Shown: piece after piece, positions 1 to 21,589 of the stretch
Position numbering within the stretch: the stretch's first letter is position 1
How the letters are laid out: each line of letters opens with the position of its first letter
Source of the DNA: Coturnix japonica
Lineage: Eukaryota > Chordata > Aves > Galliformes > Phasianidae
Direction of reading: 5' to 3'
Assembly: GCF_001577835.2 (NCBI RefSeq)
Contig: NC_029529.1
Coordinates: 11,791,380 to 11,855,379 of the forward strand
DNA length: 64,000 nt
Made by a program: the position numbers and the translations under genes
The notes under the pieces: generated by a model
The model's input: the letters and a program-made list of their open reading frames with translations, nothing else
Told to the model about the DNA's origin: nothing
Database searches by the model: none

Positions 1-1026
1 AGCTGAAGGTGCAGGGTGGGCTCGGAGGCTTTGCGTTACCTGGTTTGGAGTGCACATAGGGAGGGCTCTGGGCTCTGGTGCTTCGTATTTACCTGCAGGA
101 GAACTATTTGGCCTTTATACAAAGGAGGAGGAAGCAGGAAACTGTTTCAGCCCAGCATGGTTGGATGCTTCAGGAAGTGACCCAGAGCAGGGGACAAAGG
201 GCATTTGAAGTGCTGCTGTTCTTCCAGTTTCTCATTAGCACGTGTGCAATTGGGGCATCACCTTCCTGAAAGCACCAGGAGAGCCACAGTGAGAAGAGCT
301 GCTCTCTGTAAGCCCGGGGGCTGCTGTTGCCTTTAGTGTGTGTTGGATTTGTTCCTACGTTCAGGTGTCAGGCTTTTTCCTGCAGGTCTGGAGGCTAAAA
401 CCAAGGGCTGCCAGGGTCTGGGGCCTCTCCACTTCCCAGGTAAGAAGGGCTGTGGCTGGGGCATGGTGCCCCTTGGAGTTTACTGGACACAAAGACCTGC
501 TGCTTCTTGAACTGGGGGGAGCTGGGAACTGCTGAGCCCCTGGAACTGATTCCAGCAGAGGAGATCTTGGTTCCCCTCAGCATAGATAACTGAAGTGAGC
601 CTGGAGAAGAGGAGAGCTGAAAATGCAACAGAGGTGGACTGGAGTGGCTCTGAAAGAGGAATGATCTGACTCTGGGAGCAGAAAAGCAGGCTGGGTGTTG
701 CCCAAGGGAGGCATGAGCAGTTCTCAGGTGTGAATGCCCATGCTGGTCAGGTGCCCTGCACTCCTGCTCTCCTCCTTCATGCAGCAGAGGGCTCACTGGG
801 GTTATGGACTGCTTTCTGTGCCCTTCCTAAGGTGTTTTGAGTGGAAGCTGGCACACTGCTGTGCACTTGCAGAATTATGTTGTCAGTGCCAGAGAAATGA
901 GTTCCTGGAGAGCAATGACTGGATTGCTGCTTGTTTCCTTCCTGGAAGCAGGGTCCTCCCTGTGCCAGCCTGGCACCCTTGTGTACCTGCTGGCCCTTTG
1001 CTCACTTTATCTTTGCTCTCTTCCAG
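1..1026 (+). other. CAPN15: 5' flank or first intron of CAPN15
   Basis: No coding sequence is recognisable here. The reading frame of the first coding exon happens to stay open leftwards to position 734, but the intron-type polypyrimidine tract ending in CAG at 1024-1026 shows that this part is intron. The known human protein begins at the methionine that aligns with 1049. A possible untranslated exon lies at 386-439. The true promoter is probably left of the window, because there is no CpG island here. Confidence 0.6.
386..439 (+). other. CAPN15: candidate 5' UTR exon of CAPN15
   Basis: A pyrimidine-rich acceptor (ctttttcctgcag) ends at 385, and a good donor (cag followed by gtaaga) begins at 440, which delimits 54 bases. 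The next acceptor downstream in the same orientation is that of the first coding exon at 1027. This is inferred from splice signals only; a chance pairing is quite possible. Confidence 0.35.
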
Positions 1027-1048
1027 CCACTCCCACTCTCCCAGCTCC

Positions 1049-11244
<10,196 letters not shown>

Positions 11245-12177
11245 CGAAGCGCCGCTCCTGCCCCACTCCTCTCTCCCGTTGCTTTCACTGAGCCCCCAGC
11301 CCAGGGTCTCCCCCCGTGCTGCCAGCACTGAGCCGTGGGGCAGGGCCGGAGCGTGGCACCGAGCACTTTGCCCTGTGCCGCAGGGCTGGGGCAAACTCTC
11401 AGGGCCGGGACCAGCTCTGCCCGCTGCCCCCCTACGCACTTTACGAGGAGCAGTCGGGGGGCACGGGGCCATCTCAGGATCCCACCCGCTCTGGGCACAC
11501 AGCGTGGTAGCAGGGGGCTGCAGGAGATGTGGGGGCTGGAGGTCGCTGTCAGCATCCTGCCCAGGCACCACGCTCAGGGCTCTGCCCCGTCCTGCGGCAC
11601 CGGGGCCCTGGTGCTCCAAACAAAAAAGAATATACCTCTGACGTCTGTCCGTCTGTGTGACCCCCTGTCTTGTCCCCTCTGTTGTCTGCTGCCAGGACTG
11701 AGTGGGCACTGAGGTACCCTACCTGGGGCTGCTGGGGTCGTCCCCACTCTTGGGGCCGGGCTGGAGGAGGCGCAGGGTTGTTGCAGAAAGCTGCTGCTGT
11801 TGGTTTTCACCACACTTGGGGGCAAAACGAGGACGCAGACCTCGGCTCCAGGTGGGGAGCAGGGCTGATGGGTGCTGCTCCATCCCCCCCAGCCCATCGC
11901 AGTGTTACTATGCAAAGGCAGCCGCTGGAAGCAGCGCCTGGAGAGAAGCCATGCGTCCCCTCCCGGCGCCCTGCGGGGTGTACGGGGTAATGGGGACAGA
12001 GCCGGGCTCAGCTCCCACAGCGTGGCTTTATGGGGAGAGGGGCAGGGATTCTGCGGGCTGATGGTGAACCCCATCCATTGGGACGGCAGTCAGCACAAGG
12101 CAAAGGCCAAGAGCTGTTGGGGTCACTGGGGTTCCGTGTTGGGGTGACCCTGCGGCTGGATGGCTTCACCCAGCTGG

Positions 12178-12212
12178 GTGTGTGTGCGTGTGTGTAGGTG
12201 TGTGTGTGTTGT
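12178..12212 (+). repeat. GT-rich microsatellite
   Basis: An imperfect (GT)n run, interrupted by gc and ag dinucleotides, within the CAPN15 3' UTR. It is short and probably polymorphic. Confidence 0.7.
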
Positions 12213-12548
12213 AGGGCACTGCTCTGGGGCAGCCCGCAGCAGTGGGGGTGTGTGGCCGTGGGGTTTGTCCCTCTGTCCCTCCTGGCCCCGAGGGCTGCTG
12301 AGCCCAGCTCTGTCCGTGTGTTCTGTTTGTCGCTCTGTTCTCTCTCCCCCCGCACTTTCCTCCTCGGGATGATTTGTCCTTCACTTTTTCTCTCCGTCTT
12401 TCTGAGCTGTGAATATTTTTAACCCTGTAAATACTGTCCAGCTCTTAAGAAAACATAGGATATTTTATCAATTGTAAATCAGATCAGTAATCCCTGTACG
12501 ATATGAATTATCCATGGGTGGTTTTCAAACTCAGGTTCTGACGGACCA

Positions 12549-12554
12549 AATAAA
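12549..12554 (+). terminator. CAPN15: poly(A) signal of CAPN15
   Basis: Canonical AATAAA, followed within 25 bases by a GT/T-rich run (gttttgttttttactg), as expected for a cleavage site near 12570-12575. It is the first canonical signal after the stop codon and lies in an AT-rich block that ends the transcript. Confidence 0.85.
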
Positions 12555-12575
12555 GTTTTGTTTTTTACTGAAGTT

Positions 12576-13859
12576 TCCTGCTTTCATCGTGGCTCTGGGG
12601 ACGCTGCAGGGAGGTGACACCCACCGGGACCGGAGCTTTGGGTACCTGGGCAGGCTCCAGGAGGTGGTTGTGGCTGCCGTAGTGCTGCATGGAGGGGCAG
12701 TACTGCAGTTCTGTGACTGACTTTAAGTGTCGGGCTGCCGAGGGACCGAGGGGGAGACGTTCCACCGCCGCACGGTGTGAGCGGCCGGGAGGTGGCAGCC
12801 GCTGCCTGCGGTGCCGCTCCGACGGACCCGAGGTTGGGGGCTGAATGGGGGCGATGGGGATGGAGACGGGGATGGGGACGGGGATGGGGATGGGGATGGG
12901 GATGGGGTCGGCTTCTCCACCGCGGCCCCCACCGGGGCACGGCTCAGCTCCCCCCCCCGAGGCCGATGCCGGCTGGCGCGGAGCTTTCCGGCTGAGCGGA
13001 GGCGACCGGCTGCGTGCCAGCCCCATCTCGCCCCGGGTGGGCACCTTGAGAGACCAGTAGGGAGAGACAGAAGGAGAGGATTTGTGTCTTTCTTAGAGCA
13101 ACTTGTAATAGATTTTCCGGGCGAAACATCTTTGCATTCAGGAGGCCCTGTCACAAGCCATCAGCCTCAGCCGGGGAGAAACAGATGGGGAGTTAATTTT
13201 GGTGGGGAGGGCACTGCCTCTCTCCTTTGCTCTCTCCTCTCTCAGTCTGTTCGGGGATGGAAACGTGACGGCAGAGGCAGGTTTAACCCCTGCGTCCCCG
13301 CAGCCCCGCGGTGCTGGCAGTGGCCGGTACAATCAGTCCGGGTGGGCGGCTCAGGGTGAGCCCAGCACAATGTGCTCGGGACAAATCCTGCCCTCCTCGC
13401 CCTCATGGCAGTCCCAGGGCTCGGCGGTATCAGCCGGCGGCCCGGCAGCATTTGTCCTGCAGGGGAACTGGTGCCATCAGCACAGCCCCTGCCACCGAGC
13501 TACAGGGAACCTGCGGCACCGGCTGCGCGCAGATGTGCTGTGCTGTGGGTGGGGATGGGGCCGCATATGGATGTGGATGTGACACATCTCCCAGCAGCAG
13601 CTGTGGATGCGGTGACAGCAGCGGTGCCGCCCGTGTCACCATCCATCAGCTCGGCCCCGGAGTGACTGAGTGACATGGGATGGTGACAGTGGCTGCAGCA
13701 GAGCGGGAGGTGACGAGTGCAGTAGTTAAGGGTTAGAATTAACTGCTGTACAATGACATAGAATTGTGTACCGAAATCCTTGTGTTTGAATTAGCAGTTT
13801 CAAAGCAGCGTGGTGCATCATTAACAGTCCCTCTGGTCCCTTAAATCCTTCCCTTTACA
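12576..13859. other. GC-rich intergenic sequence, no gene seen
   Basis: This stretch is rich in G+C with moderate CpG at 12740-13050 and 13260-13600. Open frames on both strands here are low-complexity products of G+C content and of the GGGGAT repeat. At 13725-13850 there is an AT-richer patch without an assignable function. I see no splice-bounded coding exon. Confidence 0.6.
12845..12908 (+). repeat. hexanucleotide GGGGAT tandem repeat
   Basis: About ten units of GGGGAT with GGGGAC and GGAGAC variants. Runs of four G separated by two bases on the plus strand fit a G-quadruplex consensus. It lies about 270 bases beyond the CAPN15 cleavage site, inside a CpG-rich patch. Confidence 0.9.
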
Positions 13860-14060
13860 AGGAAGTTTTTCCCCCAGAGGGTGGTGACGCACTGTTCACA
13901 GGTTGCCCAAGGAGGCTGTGGATGCCCCATCCCTGCAGGCATTCAAGGCCAGGCTGGATGTGGCTCTGGGCAGCCTGGGCTGCTGGTTGGTGACCCTGCA
14001 CACAGCAGGGGGTTGGAGCTGGGTGAGCACTGTGGGCCTTTGCAACCCAGGTCATTTTAT
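13860..14060 (+). mobile_element. CR1 LINE 3' end (copy A)
   Basis: About 200 bases of a 5'-truncated CR1 retrotransposon. It carries the typical gaggctgtggatgccccatc segment, the bird CR1 wording around aggccaggctggatgtggct, and an end close to the usual CR1 terminus. It contains no intact reverse transcriptase part. It is nearly identical to the minus-strand copy at 22169-22345, so both derive from the same young subfamily. Confidence 0.93.
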
Positions 14061-14599
14061 GATGTTAAATCTGTGATATAAAATCAGCTGTGAAGGGGGA
14101 GATGGGGCAGCAAGGGGCTGTCCCTTGGGGCTCTGCTGTGCCCTCTCTATGAGACCCCAACCCAGGGGCTGTGGTTATGAATAGGCGTGGAATAGGAACA
14201 TTGGGGTGGGCTGGGGCTGCCAACGTGGGATGGAGAGCAGCAGAGGGCACGAAGCCCCCACACAGCTCCAGCTGCCAGCGCTGCCCACCACCCTGATGGC
14301 AGCTTCGTCTCCTCCATGAACTCAGTTCCCACGGGCTGGAGCTGTTCTGGCATCTCCCATCTCACCGACGCCATCACCCTCTGCCGGGGGGTTGAGCCCA
14401 TCCTCCTGTCAAGCCCGTGGGTGGGTCTTAGAGGTGAAAGTGAGGGTCCTTGCCGTGTCCCCACGTACACAGGTACAGCCCTGGCAGCCCGTTAGGCCCC
14501 ACCAGCACCGCCAGCACCGCCGGCCCGTGGCTGCACTGCGGTTTATGGGGTCCTGGAGGGGGGTGGGGGTGCGGGGGGGGCACGCCGGGGAGCGCGTGC

Positions 14600-14748
14600 T
14601 CGAGCGCTCTCCGTGATTCACTCTGACTATAATGGGAGCTGCTGGTGAATATTTTATGGCTCCCACAGGGCAGATAGAACATATTGTGCATTTTACGCCA
14701 CAAATCTCCGCCTAGAGACAGAGAGAGGCTTAAAAAGAACATCATCAC
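14600..14748. promoter_or_regulatory. candidate conserved regulatory element beside a CpG island
   Basis: An AT-richer island of unique sequence sits between two very GC-rich segments. It includes homeodomain-like tttatgg and ttttacgcc strings and a 7-base inverted repeat (tgggagc at 14633-14639, gctccca at 14659-14665). Such sharply bounded complex islands beside CpG islands are often conserved non-coding elements. Conservation itself was not tested. Confidence 0.4.
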
Positions 14749-14749
14749 C

Positions 14750-15270
14750 AGCGCTGCGCGGGGGGCGCAGGGGGCTGGACGGGGTTGGCACCGCTGCGGG
14801 GGGCACGGCTGGGGCGGGCGGCTCCTCGTCCTCGTCCTCGTCCCGTCTCCGTTTCCGTCGCCGTCCCCGTTGCGGTCGCTGCCGCTGCGCCGTGCGGTCG
14901 TTGCGGTTCTGCCCGCCCCGGGCTGGGCGCTGCTCTGCGGCGATGCGGCTCAGCAAAGTGCTTTGCCCGCGGCTCCGTCCTGCACGAGGGGCCGCTGCCC
15001 GCTCTGCCCGCTCCGGGACACTCCTCCCCCTCTTCAATAATGCAGCCCCTGCCCCGGACCGCCCGCCGGCACTGCCCGCAATAATGGATCGGGGACGAGA
15101 GATGCTCCTGGCTCAGCTCATCGCTGCCGGGAGCATCCCCGGCCAAGAGCAGCCGCCCCGCATCGCCCCGCACAGCCCCGGCCGTGAGCTGGATGCTGCC
15201 TGCACCCCGACAGCCCGGCTGGGCTGGGAATGGCCAACACCGACAGTCTGAGCTGCGGGTGCGGAGCTCA
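14750..15270. promoter_or_regulatory. CpG island, possible promoter of an unknown transcript
   Basis: Very high G+C with frequent CpG, including an imperfect CTCGTC/CCGTC minisatellite at 14821-14890. No known gene starts here. The nearest genes are CAPN15 ending 2.2 kb to the left and PRR35 starting 26 kb to the right. Long open frames on both strands are by-products of G+C content and repeats (arginine-rich, low complexity). It could be the start of a long non-coding RNA or an orphan CpG island with enhancer function. Confidence 0.5.
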
Positions 15271-16868
15271 CGGACCGGGGCAGCAGGGAACCAGGTCCGA
15301 GCGCCGTTAATTGGGTAACGGACTGAACGCTGCACCTTTGCTGTCCCCGAAGTCCCCAATTGGGCAGCAAACTCCGCCCAAATTAAATGCAAACGGGGCT
15401 GCGGCGCTGGAGCTGGGACGTGGCTTCGGTGTGAACCACAGTGGGGGCTGCTGGGGGGTGACGGGGACGCGTGGCGCTGTGGGTGCTGGCACTCAATGGG
15501 CCCCGTGGGCCATTTTGGCCGCTTAGGCTCCCTGTCCTCTGCCCCAAGCTCAGGCACTGCCCGGCAGGCAGGAACTATTGGGGATGTTGCCAGCAGCTGC
15601 CTGCGCTGATGTGGCCTCGGTGGGACGACGGAGGCGGCTCAGGGAGTGGAGGCAGGAGGGAAGAGGACAAGGAAGCTGAGGGTGATGAGGACCGGTGAGT
15701 GCTGAGCACTGCTGGCTCCCTGTACAGCACAATATGGCACAAGAGCCCAGTGCTGGGGACAGCCAGACCCTCAGGTGTGGGTCCCCTGGGATGTGGCTCT
15801 GCCGGCTCCGGGCACCTCCATGCTCTGGGGCAGCCCTCAGCCCTGTAATATGGCCATGCAGCGCTCATCTGTGACCCACATATTCCCAGACCCGCTCTGT
15901 CCCCATCGCTGACGGCTGCATGAGGCACCCCAGCATCCTCCCCCCGGAGAGCAGAGCAGCACCTTGAGGGTGGATGGGGCTGGATGGGGTCCTGATGGCG
16001 GCACACGGCCGGGTGGCTTCACAGCAGTGGCATCCTGGAGCAGCACTGCCCCAGCTGCATTTGGGACCATGAACGGTGCCCTGGGAAGCACCACAGCATG
16101 GTTAGAGCCAGGGGAAACGCTGGCCGTGCTGGGAGGAGAGCCCTGGCCATGCCGAGCAGCTCCCAGAGCCTTCTGCCCATCTCGACGTGGGGATGCTCTG
16201 GGACGGGGCCGGCTGGCACGGCTGGGCTGCAGCCACCGCAACGCCCGGGCTGTCACGGGCTGGGCTATCGAATCTGAAAGCAATTAAAGCCATCATCAGT
16301 GCTAGCTCGGGGCTGGCTCCAGGCTGCGGGGAAGCTGCCACAACAGATCATGCGCTCGATGCTGCTGGCCCGAGGACCCGGCTCAGCCCGCTCCTGCTCC
16401 CACCCGCGCCGTGGGGCAGCACCCCACAAAACCTCGGTGCCACCCACAGCTCCTCACTGCCAGCACCAGCGGGTGCCCGGCCCCGGGACTGAGCCCATCA
16501 GGTCCCCATGGGTGTCCCAGTCCGTGGGGATGTCATGTTGTCACGGCCTTCCAAAGCCACACGAAGCTACTGCCAGTATTGGCTCCATCACTGCAGGGCT
16601 CGGCACGGTGAGGGGGTGGCTGTGGGGTGGGTGCCCCAGGGGTGTTGGGGAGGTGCAGGGTCCTCACTGCCCCCCAGCTGATGGGGGGCACCCCGACAGC
16701 TCCTACCTGGGTTGGGGGCACCGAGGGGTGGTGGGGACGGAACCTTGACCCCATGGAGCCGGGGGCTCCCCCAGGGCAAACAAGGATGGGCTCCTCACCG
16801 GGCCCCCAACATCCACCACACCAGGTCTGTCCCCCACACCCACCCACATCTCCTTCCTCCCCCCCCAC
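15271..16868. other. intergenic, no gene seen
   Basis: GC-rich unique sequence. A good donor (ccg then gtgagt) occurs at 15695 but has no convincing acceptor partner. The stretch near 16255-16320 is AT-richer and complex, possibly regulatory. No coding exon or known repeat is recognised. Confidence 0.5.
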
Positions 16869-17040
16869 ACTAAACAGTTAAGCAGAAGTTTGCTGGTACG
16901 GAAGTTGAACATTGTCTTGAGGCACATTTTCTGTTTTTTCACTTGTGAAATATTTCTGTCAGAACCAGTTAATGTACAAATTAGCAGCGGTGGTCTCTCT
17001 TACGTCTTCTGACTCACTAATTTGACAGGGGGTGTTGCGG
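16869..17040. promoter_or_regulatory. candidate conserved non-coding element
   Basis: A sharply bounded AT-rich complex block within GC-rich surroundings. It contains homeodomain-like cores (ttaatg, caaatta, actaattt) and no repeat signature. The call rests on composition and motif texture only. Confidence 0.3.
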
Positions 17041-18439
17041 TGCCCAAGCTCGCTCTTGACAGGCAAATGGGAGGTCAGGGCCGGCGGCAGCAGGAGGGGA
17101 CCCACAGATGGGGGAGGAACCGAACTGCAGCCAACAGCATCCCTGCTCTGCCCCCTGGGACGGATGGGGTTTGTCTCCCCAAAACCACATTTCATCCCCT
17201 AAGGATTTCTGTGCTGTGTAAGGGGTTGGGGATGGAGCCCTGGGCGGGGGGCTGTGCTGAGCCCTGGGGATGTGACCCCACGTTGAGCAATGCTCAGGAT
17301 CACGTCCTGCAATGTGTCCCCAGGCAAGAGGCAGGCACAACAGATGGGCACGGTGTCGTGCCCGAGAGGGCAGCAGCTTTGAGATCCGTGGGGGGATGTG
17401 AGCTGAAGCCACCGGCTCGTGCCACCCCCTGCCAGCAGCTGGGCAGAAATGTGGGGCAAAGGGGGCTGGGCTGGGCTGGATGTGGGCAGTGGGACCAGGG
17501 CAGCTCCAACCCCATCCTCAGAGCCTCGATCCAGCTTAGTAAGAGGTCAGGATCAGCACTGCTGGGTGCGAGTGCCCACAGCTCCAGGATCCTGGTGCTG
17601 CTCCCCATTGTCTGCAGCACCCACATCCCAATTTTCCTGATGATCTCAAGCCCAGCCAGCTTCACTATGGGTCACCCACTCTGGATGGCCACCATAACGA
17701 GGTGGGCTGGGGCACAGAGAGGTTACACATCACCCAGCACCTGCAAAGTCCCTGCAGGGAACGAGCTGGCTCAGCAGGTATGTGGAGCACCTTGCTCACA
17801 ACAAAGTTTTGGCTCCAGCTGCCAACTTCTAAACTTCATGCTTGCTTTTAGAGAGAGGATTTGCCCTGGGCAGATGAGTGGGAGGAAGCACCAGGTTCAG
17901 GCAGTGATGTTCCCCCTCAGCTGAATCCTTCTGGCTGCTGCACCATGGCTCTGGTGCAGTGGAATGGAAATGGAAAGCCCTTGGTGGCTGTGGACCCTGC
18001 ACAGTGCAGAGGCTCTGGGGGCTCTGTGTGGGTCTTGCAGTGACTTTTAGGGCCCCAGAAGTTCTCAGTGCCCTGAAGACATGGAGCAAACCCATCTCCT
18101 TCACACAGATCTCCCCAAACCCAGCCCCTCCGCAAGGATGGCTGCATGGACCCAACCATGTGTCCTGGTGCGCTGAGCATCCCAAGGTGCCATTACCTCT
18201 ATGGCTGCAAATCCATCCGCCCCCTGCCAGCTCCAGGCACCCTTTTTGCAGACACATACCATGCGTTGTCCCACCAGGTGCCCCTCACCTTGCAGCCCCA
18301 GCGCTCCCTGTGCTCACATGGGGACACAGAGCGGAGATGGGGTGGGTGGCACCGGGTCCCCACCAGCTGCTTTGCACGGGGCTGTGGGAGCAGTGAGCAC
18401 AGCACCAACCTCAGCACTGCCTGGGAGGGAGCTGCAGTC
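17041..18439. other. intergenic, no gene seen
   Basis: Unique GC-rich sequence. A 300-codon open frame on the plus strand from 17022 shows no domain, no splice pattern and typical non-coding composition, so it is not called as a gene. Confidence 0.5.
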
Positions 18440-18612
18440 AGAGGCGGTCGGGGCGAAGCAGCTCAGGCGGCACAAATCGACTGTGACAGCCCCAGAAAGG
18501 CTGAGCCCGGGGGGTGCGGAAAAATACAAGTTAGTTTCCTTTTCCTTACCATATGCTCCCCTTCAGCTGTGGGCGGCACGGTAATTACTGCCATCCACCA
18601 TGCTGGTCTGGC
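18440..18612. promoter_or_regulatory. candidate conserved non-coding element
   Basis: Complex unique sequence with a homeodomain palindrome (taatta within acggtaattactgcc near 18580-18594), an ETS-like ttcctt string and a pyrimidine tract. No coding or repeat signal. Inferred from texture only. Confidence 0.28.
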
Positions 18613-19124
18613 TTGTCACACAGACTGCCTGCTGCTCCGCAGCCAGCGCTGAGCACGGCGCCGGGTCCCCACGCAGAGCCCTGCTGGGCTGCAGGGTGGG
18701 ATTTGGGCCCACGGTCCTGGGCTGGAACCCGCAACTGGGGGGGGGGGCATTATCCCAAGGGCTGCAGAGCTGGGAATGAGAGGTGCAGGCAGACAGCTCT
18801 GCTTCATGCAACACTTTCTGACACTATGGACATTGAAAGCAGGATGAGATCATGGTACCATCACTATTGTCCTCTCCTTGCAGACCAGCAGAACTCTGGC
18901 CATAGGAGGAGCATCCTGCCCTGCCTCAGTTTCCCCATCCCATCAGATCAGTCCATGGCCCCAGCAGCTGGGTGGGATTGGCTACAGCTGGAAGGTGCAA
19001 CAGCTGAGAAACCATCCCAGCCTGGGCAGGATCCGCAGGGTGGGGAAGCTTTGGAGGCAGTGATGAGGAGGAGTGGATCCAGCATTCCATCCCTTGGATG
19101 TAAAGGCGAATTTAGGATCTGATA

Positions 19125-19200
19125 GGATCAGAGGGTCACAGCACGGCTTGTGTTGGAAGGGACCTCACAGCCCACCTGGGCTGGCTGCTCCCCCCCAGCT
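19125..19200 (-). mobile_element. CR1 LINE 3' fragment
   Basis: A short degraded CR1 terminus in reverse orientation, recognised from gtgttggaagggacctcac, which is the complement of the typical CR1 end. It is older than copies A and B, since only about 70 bases are recognisable. Confidence 0.7.
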
Positions 19201-19589
19201 CAGCTGCCCATGGTCCCCCACCCATTGCCATGGGCAGCTCCATGGATGAGGCACCCACAGCTCTGTGCAGCAGCACCGGTGCACTCTGCCTCTGCCTGAG
19301 GCAGTATTTGGAAGGCAAACATCCCCACGCCCCAAGCAAGGTCCTCGCCTTCCCTTCTGAACTCAGCACGGACAGCAGCCCTACAGCCCACCTCCTCCGC
19401 CCCGCTCCGGCTGTATCAGTGCCCAGCGCTGACCGTGCGGCCGCCCCAGTGAGTCACCCGTCTCCATCCCGTTGTGCAGTGAAGGACGCTCCACGCGGAC
19501 CCAACGCTGATGCGATGTGACAGCCGCCCCGCACACCTCCGAGCTGGGGGGGCACCCAGCCGTGGGCACTGGGGGCTGGGGAATCCTTC

Positions 19590-19815
19590 ATCAGCACCCG
19601 AGTGACCCCCGACGTCACGGGAAGGCGGTTTCATGGCTGTCAATCGCACGGAAAATCGAATGTTTGGCCCCAGAGCCCTCCTCTTCCTCCCCCCCCGGCC
19701 AGCTGTCCTATTTTGAAGGGCTCATTTTCTCAGCGCTAATGAAAGTGACAGCCGTGCAGGGCTGGTATTTGGGGTTATCAGTGAGAATATTAATGGCTGG
19801 AGCTCCGAGTTAACT
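19590..19815. promoter_or_regulatory. candidate conserved non-coding element with a CRE half-site
   Basis: The block starts with a perfect CRE-type core (gacgtcac at 19611-19618). It continues with complex AT-containing sequence including gctaatgaaagtgacag and gaatattaatgg. It contrasts with GC-rich flanks and has no repeat signature. Conservation was not tested. Confidence 0.38.
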
Positions 19816-20249
19816 CTTTGAGTCCAGCCAGAGGCCACGGCAGGGCTGCATCGCTCAGCCAGGATGGAGATGGGAGGTCCCACCTCCAGGAGGGTTTCAT
19901 CACCATTTCTCCTCCTGGAGGGAAGCTGCAGTGAGTGGTGGGTGCTGCAGTGAGTGATGGGTATCCCCTGGGTCACTCTGGGTGGGACCCTTTAGGGACA
20001 CCCCCACAGCCCTGGGGTGGTGCTGGGGGTGGCCTGGGGGTGGGAGAAGGGACAAGCACATCCCATAACTGGGAAGGCTGAGTGCATTCGTGTTTGGCTG
20101 GAGATGCTCGTAGGTTTGGACATGGAGTCCCCCGCGGCAGCTTTGGGAGCAGCTTTGGAACACCATTGGGAACAGCCATGTGCTGCTGTTGAGCATCCTC
20201 ATCTCAGAGCCTCTCCCATAGCACCCTGTATGGGGGCTGTTAGGTCACA

Positions 20250-20430
20250 GCCTGAACCAGAGGTTGAGCACCTGGTGAAGGGGTAGGACCAGCTCTGGGA
20301 GCACAGATGCAAGCAATTCTCCTGTGCCAATGGAATGGATGTGGATGGATCCTGGATCCACCCCTTCCCAACCTCATTTAAGGGCTGGCAGCCAAAAGGG
20401 AGGCACATCTACTTAGAGATCACCTCCTGT
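20250..20430 (+). repeat. unclassified interspersed repeat, copy 1
   Basis: Shares two blocks with a second copy at 27445-27605: cctgaacca...gagcacctgg at the left and catttaagggct at the right, 123 bases apart here and 120 in the other copy. A TTTAAGG string resembling a TATA box and the overall layout would suit an old solo LTR, but the family is not identified and neither end could be placed. Treated as a fossil. Confidence 0.5.
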
Positions 20431-20796
20431 AGGAGTTACCAGTGAGCCCTGATCCACATAAAGAGGTGAGCTATTCCTTCTTTATTGCTGAGACATGACC
20501 TCTACCTTGGGTGATTCAAACCTGGTTAAGGGCAACTGCATCTGCTGCCTCCCATCCTTACACTCTTGTTGTTGGTCTCGTTGGGAGTGAGCTCGAGGCA
20601 GTGGTCCCCTCACAGCACCCAGCCTGCAGAGGGAATCACCCACGATGGTCCCTGCAGGGAGACCACATCTCCAGCTGCATCTCAGCACAGAGCAGTGGTG
20701 GCCACGATGGAGCCATGTGTCTGGGCAGCTGCACATCATCCTGCTGCCACACAGGCTGTCCCTGCAAAAGAAGGGAAAAGGGAGCTGTGTTGTCTC

Positions 20797-20985
20797 CATA
20801 GAATCATTACAGTTGGAAAAGACCTCTCAGATCACCAGGTCCAACCCCCCCCCCAGTACCCACTAACCATGTCCCCCTGTGCCACCCCTCCCTGGGCAGC
20901 CTGTGCCAATAGAACACTGCTCTTTCTGAGGAGTGATGCTTCCTAATATCCAACCTGAACCTCTCCTCCAGAGACAGCAGTTCCT
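20797..20985 (-). mobile_element. CR1 LINE 3' end
   Basis: Reverse-strand CR1 tail beginning with catagaatcattacagttgg, the complement of the usual CR1 terminus, and continuing with the ccaacctgaacctctcc segment. It is 5'-truncated and moderately diverged. Confidence 0.9.
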
Positions 20986-21224
20986 CCGGACATCTGGGGC
21001 TGATGGAAACAGCCTGGAGAAGGCACAGACCACAGTGTTATTCAGGCAGGTACCCAAGCTCTGAGTGCTCTGCCCAGGTTCTGCCATCACTTGTGTGTGT
21101 GCGGGATCAGGAGTGATGCTGTGGAACACCTGCGTGACAAGCGGTGCCAAAGGGAGGGCTGTGTTTGCCAGAGGAGGAACAAGTTTGCCACGGGTCTCCA
21201 TCAGGACACGAGCTTTTTGGCAAC

Positions 21225-21372
21225 GCCACACGTATTTGGGAGCTGGCTGCGCATCTCTGAAGCCCCCTATAATTGGCTGCATTTAAAGATGCCTCCTGAG
21301 CTGTCTTTGTCTCCTCGCAGCAAGCAGGACACACGTCCCTAAAATGACACTGGCTAATTAAGGCCGTGGAAG
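21225..21372. promoter_or_regulatory. candidate conserved non-coding element
   Basis: Unique complex sequence including ccctataattggctgcattt and ggctaattaaggcc, both with homeodomain-type cores, in GC-rich surroundings. Inferred only from composition and motif content. Confidence 0.3.
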
Positions 21373-21589
21373 CCCAAGAACTCTTCTGTGCCTTGTTTGT
21401 TATCCCAGAGCCTGAGGCAACACTGAGGCCAATAGGACCCTGACAGGCAGCTGGGGAAGCCGAGTAATGACAGGGCCACCAGGCCAGTCAGGGAGAAAGA
21501 GGCAAAAGAATACAGAAATCAGCAGCGACAATAACAACCAGCCCCTCTAACTCTGTGCATTGGAGAGGTGGGCTCAATGAACCGGAGAG

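Larger units (their letters stand above)
11245..12575 (+). other. CAPN15: CAPN15 3' UTR
   Basis: Non-coding sequence follows the TGA at 11242-11244 up to the cleavage region just after the AATAAA at 12549. The first kilobase is GC-rich and shows nothing special apart from a GT-rich run at 12178-12212. The last 170 bases (about 12400-12575) turn abruptly AT-rich, with long stretches of the kind that often carry regulatory sites in conserved 3' ends. The UTR length is inferred from the poly(A) signal. Confidence 0.75.

Noticed and set aside
734-1048. 105-residue N-terminal extension of CAPN15
   Set aside because: The sequence contains a polypyrimidine tract and acceptor ending at 1026 and has no counterpart in the human protein; it is intron and UTR.
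14745-15557. 270-codon arginine- and proline-rich minus-strand open frame over the CpG island
   Set aside because: Typical of CpG islands and the CTCGTC minisatellite; low complexity.
17022-17924. 300-codon plus-strand open frame
   Set aside because: No domain, no plausible splice sites, ordinary intergenic composition.
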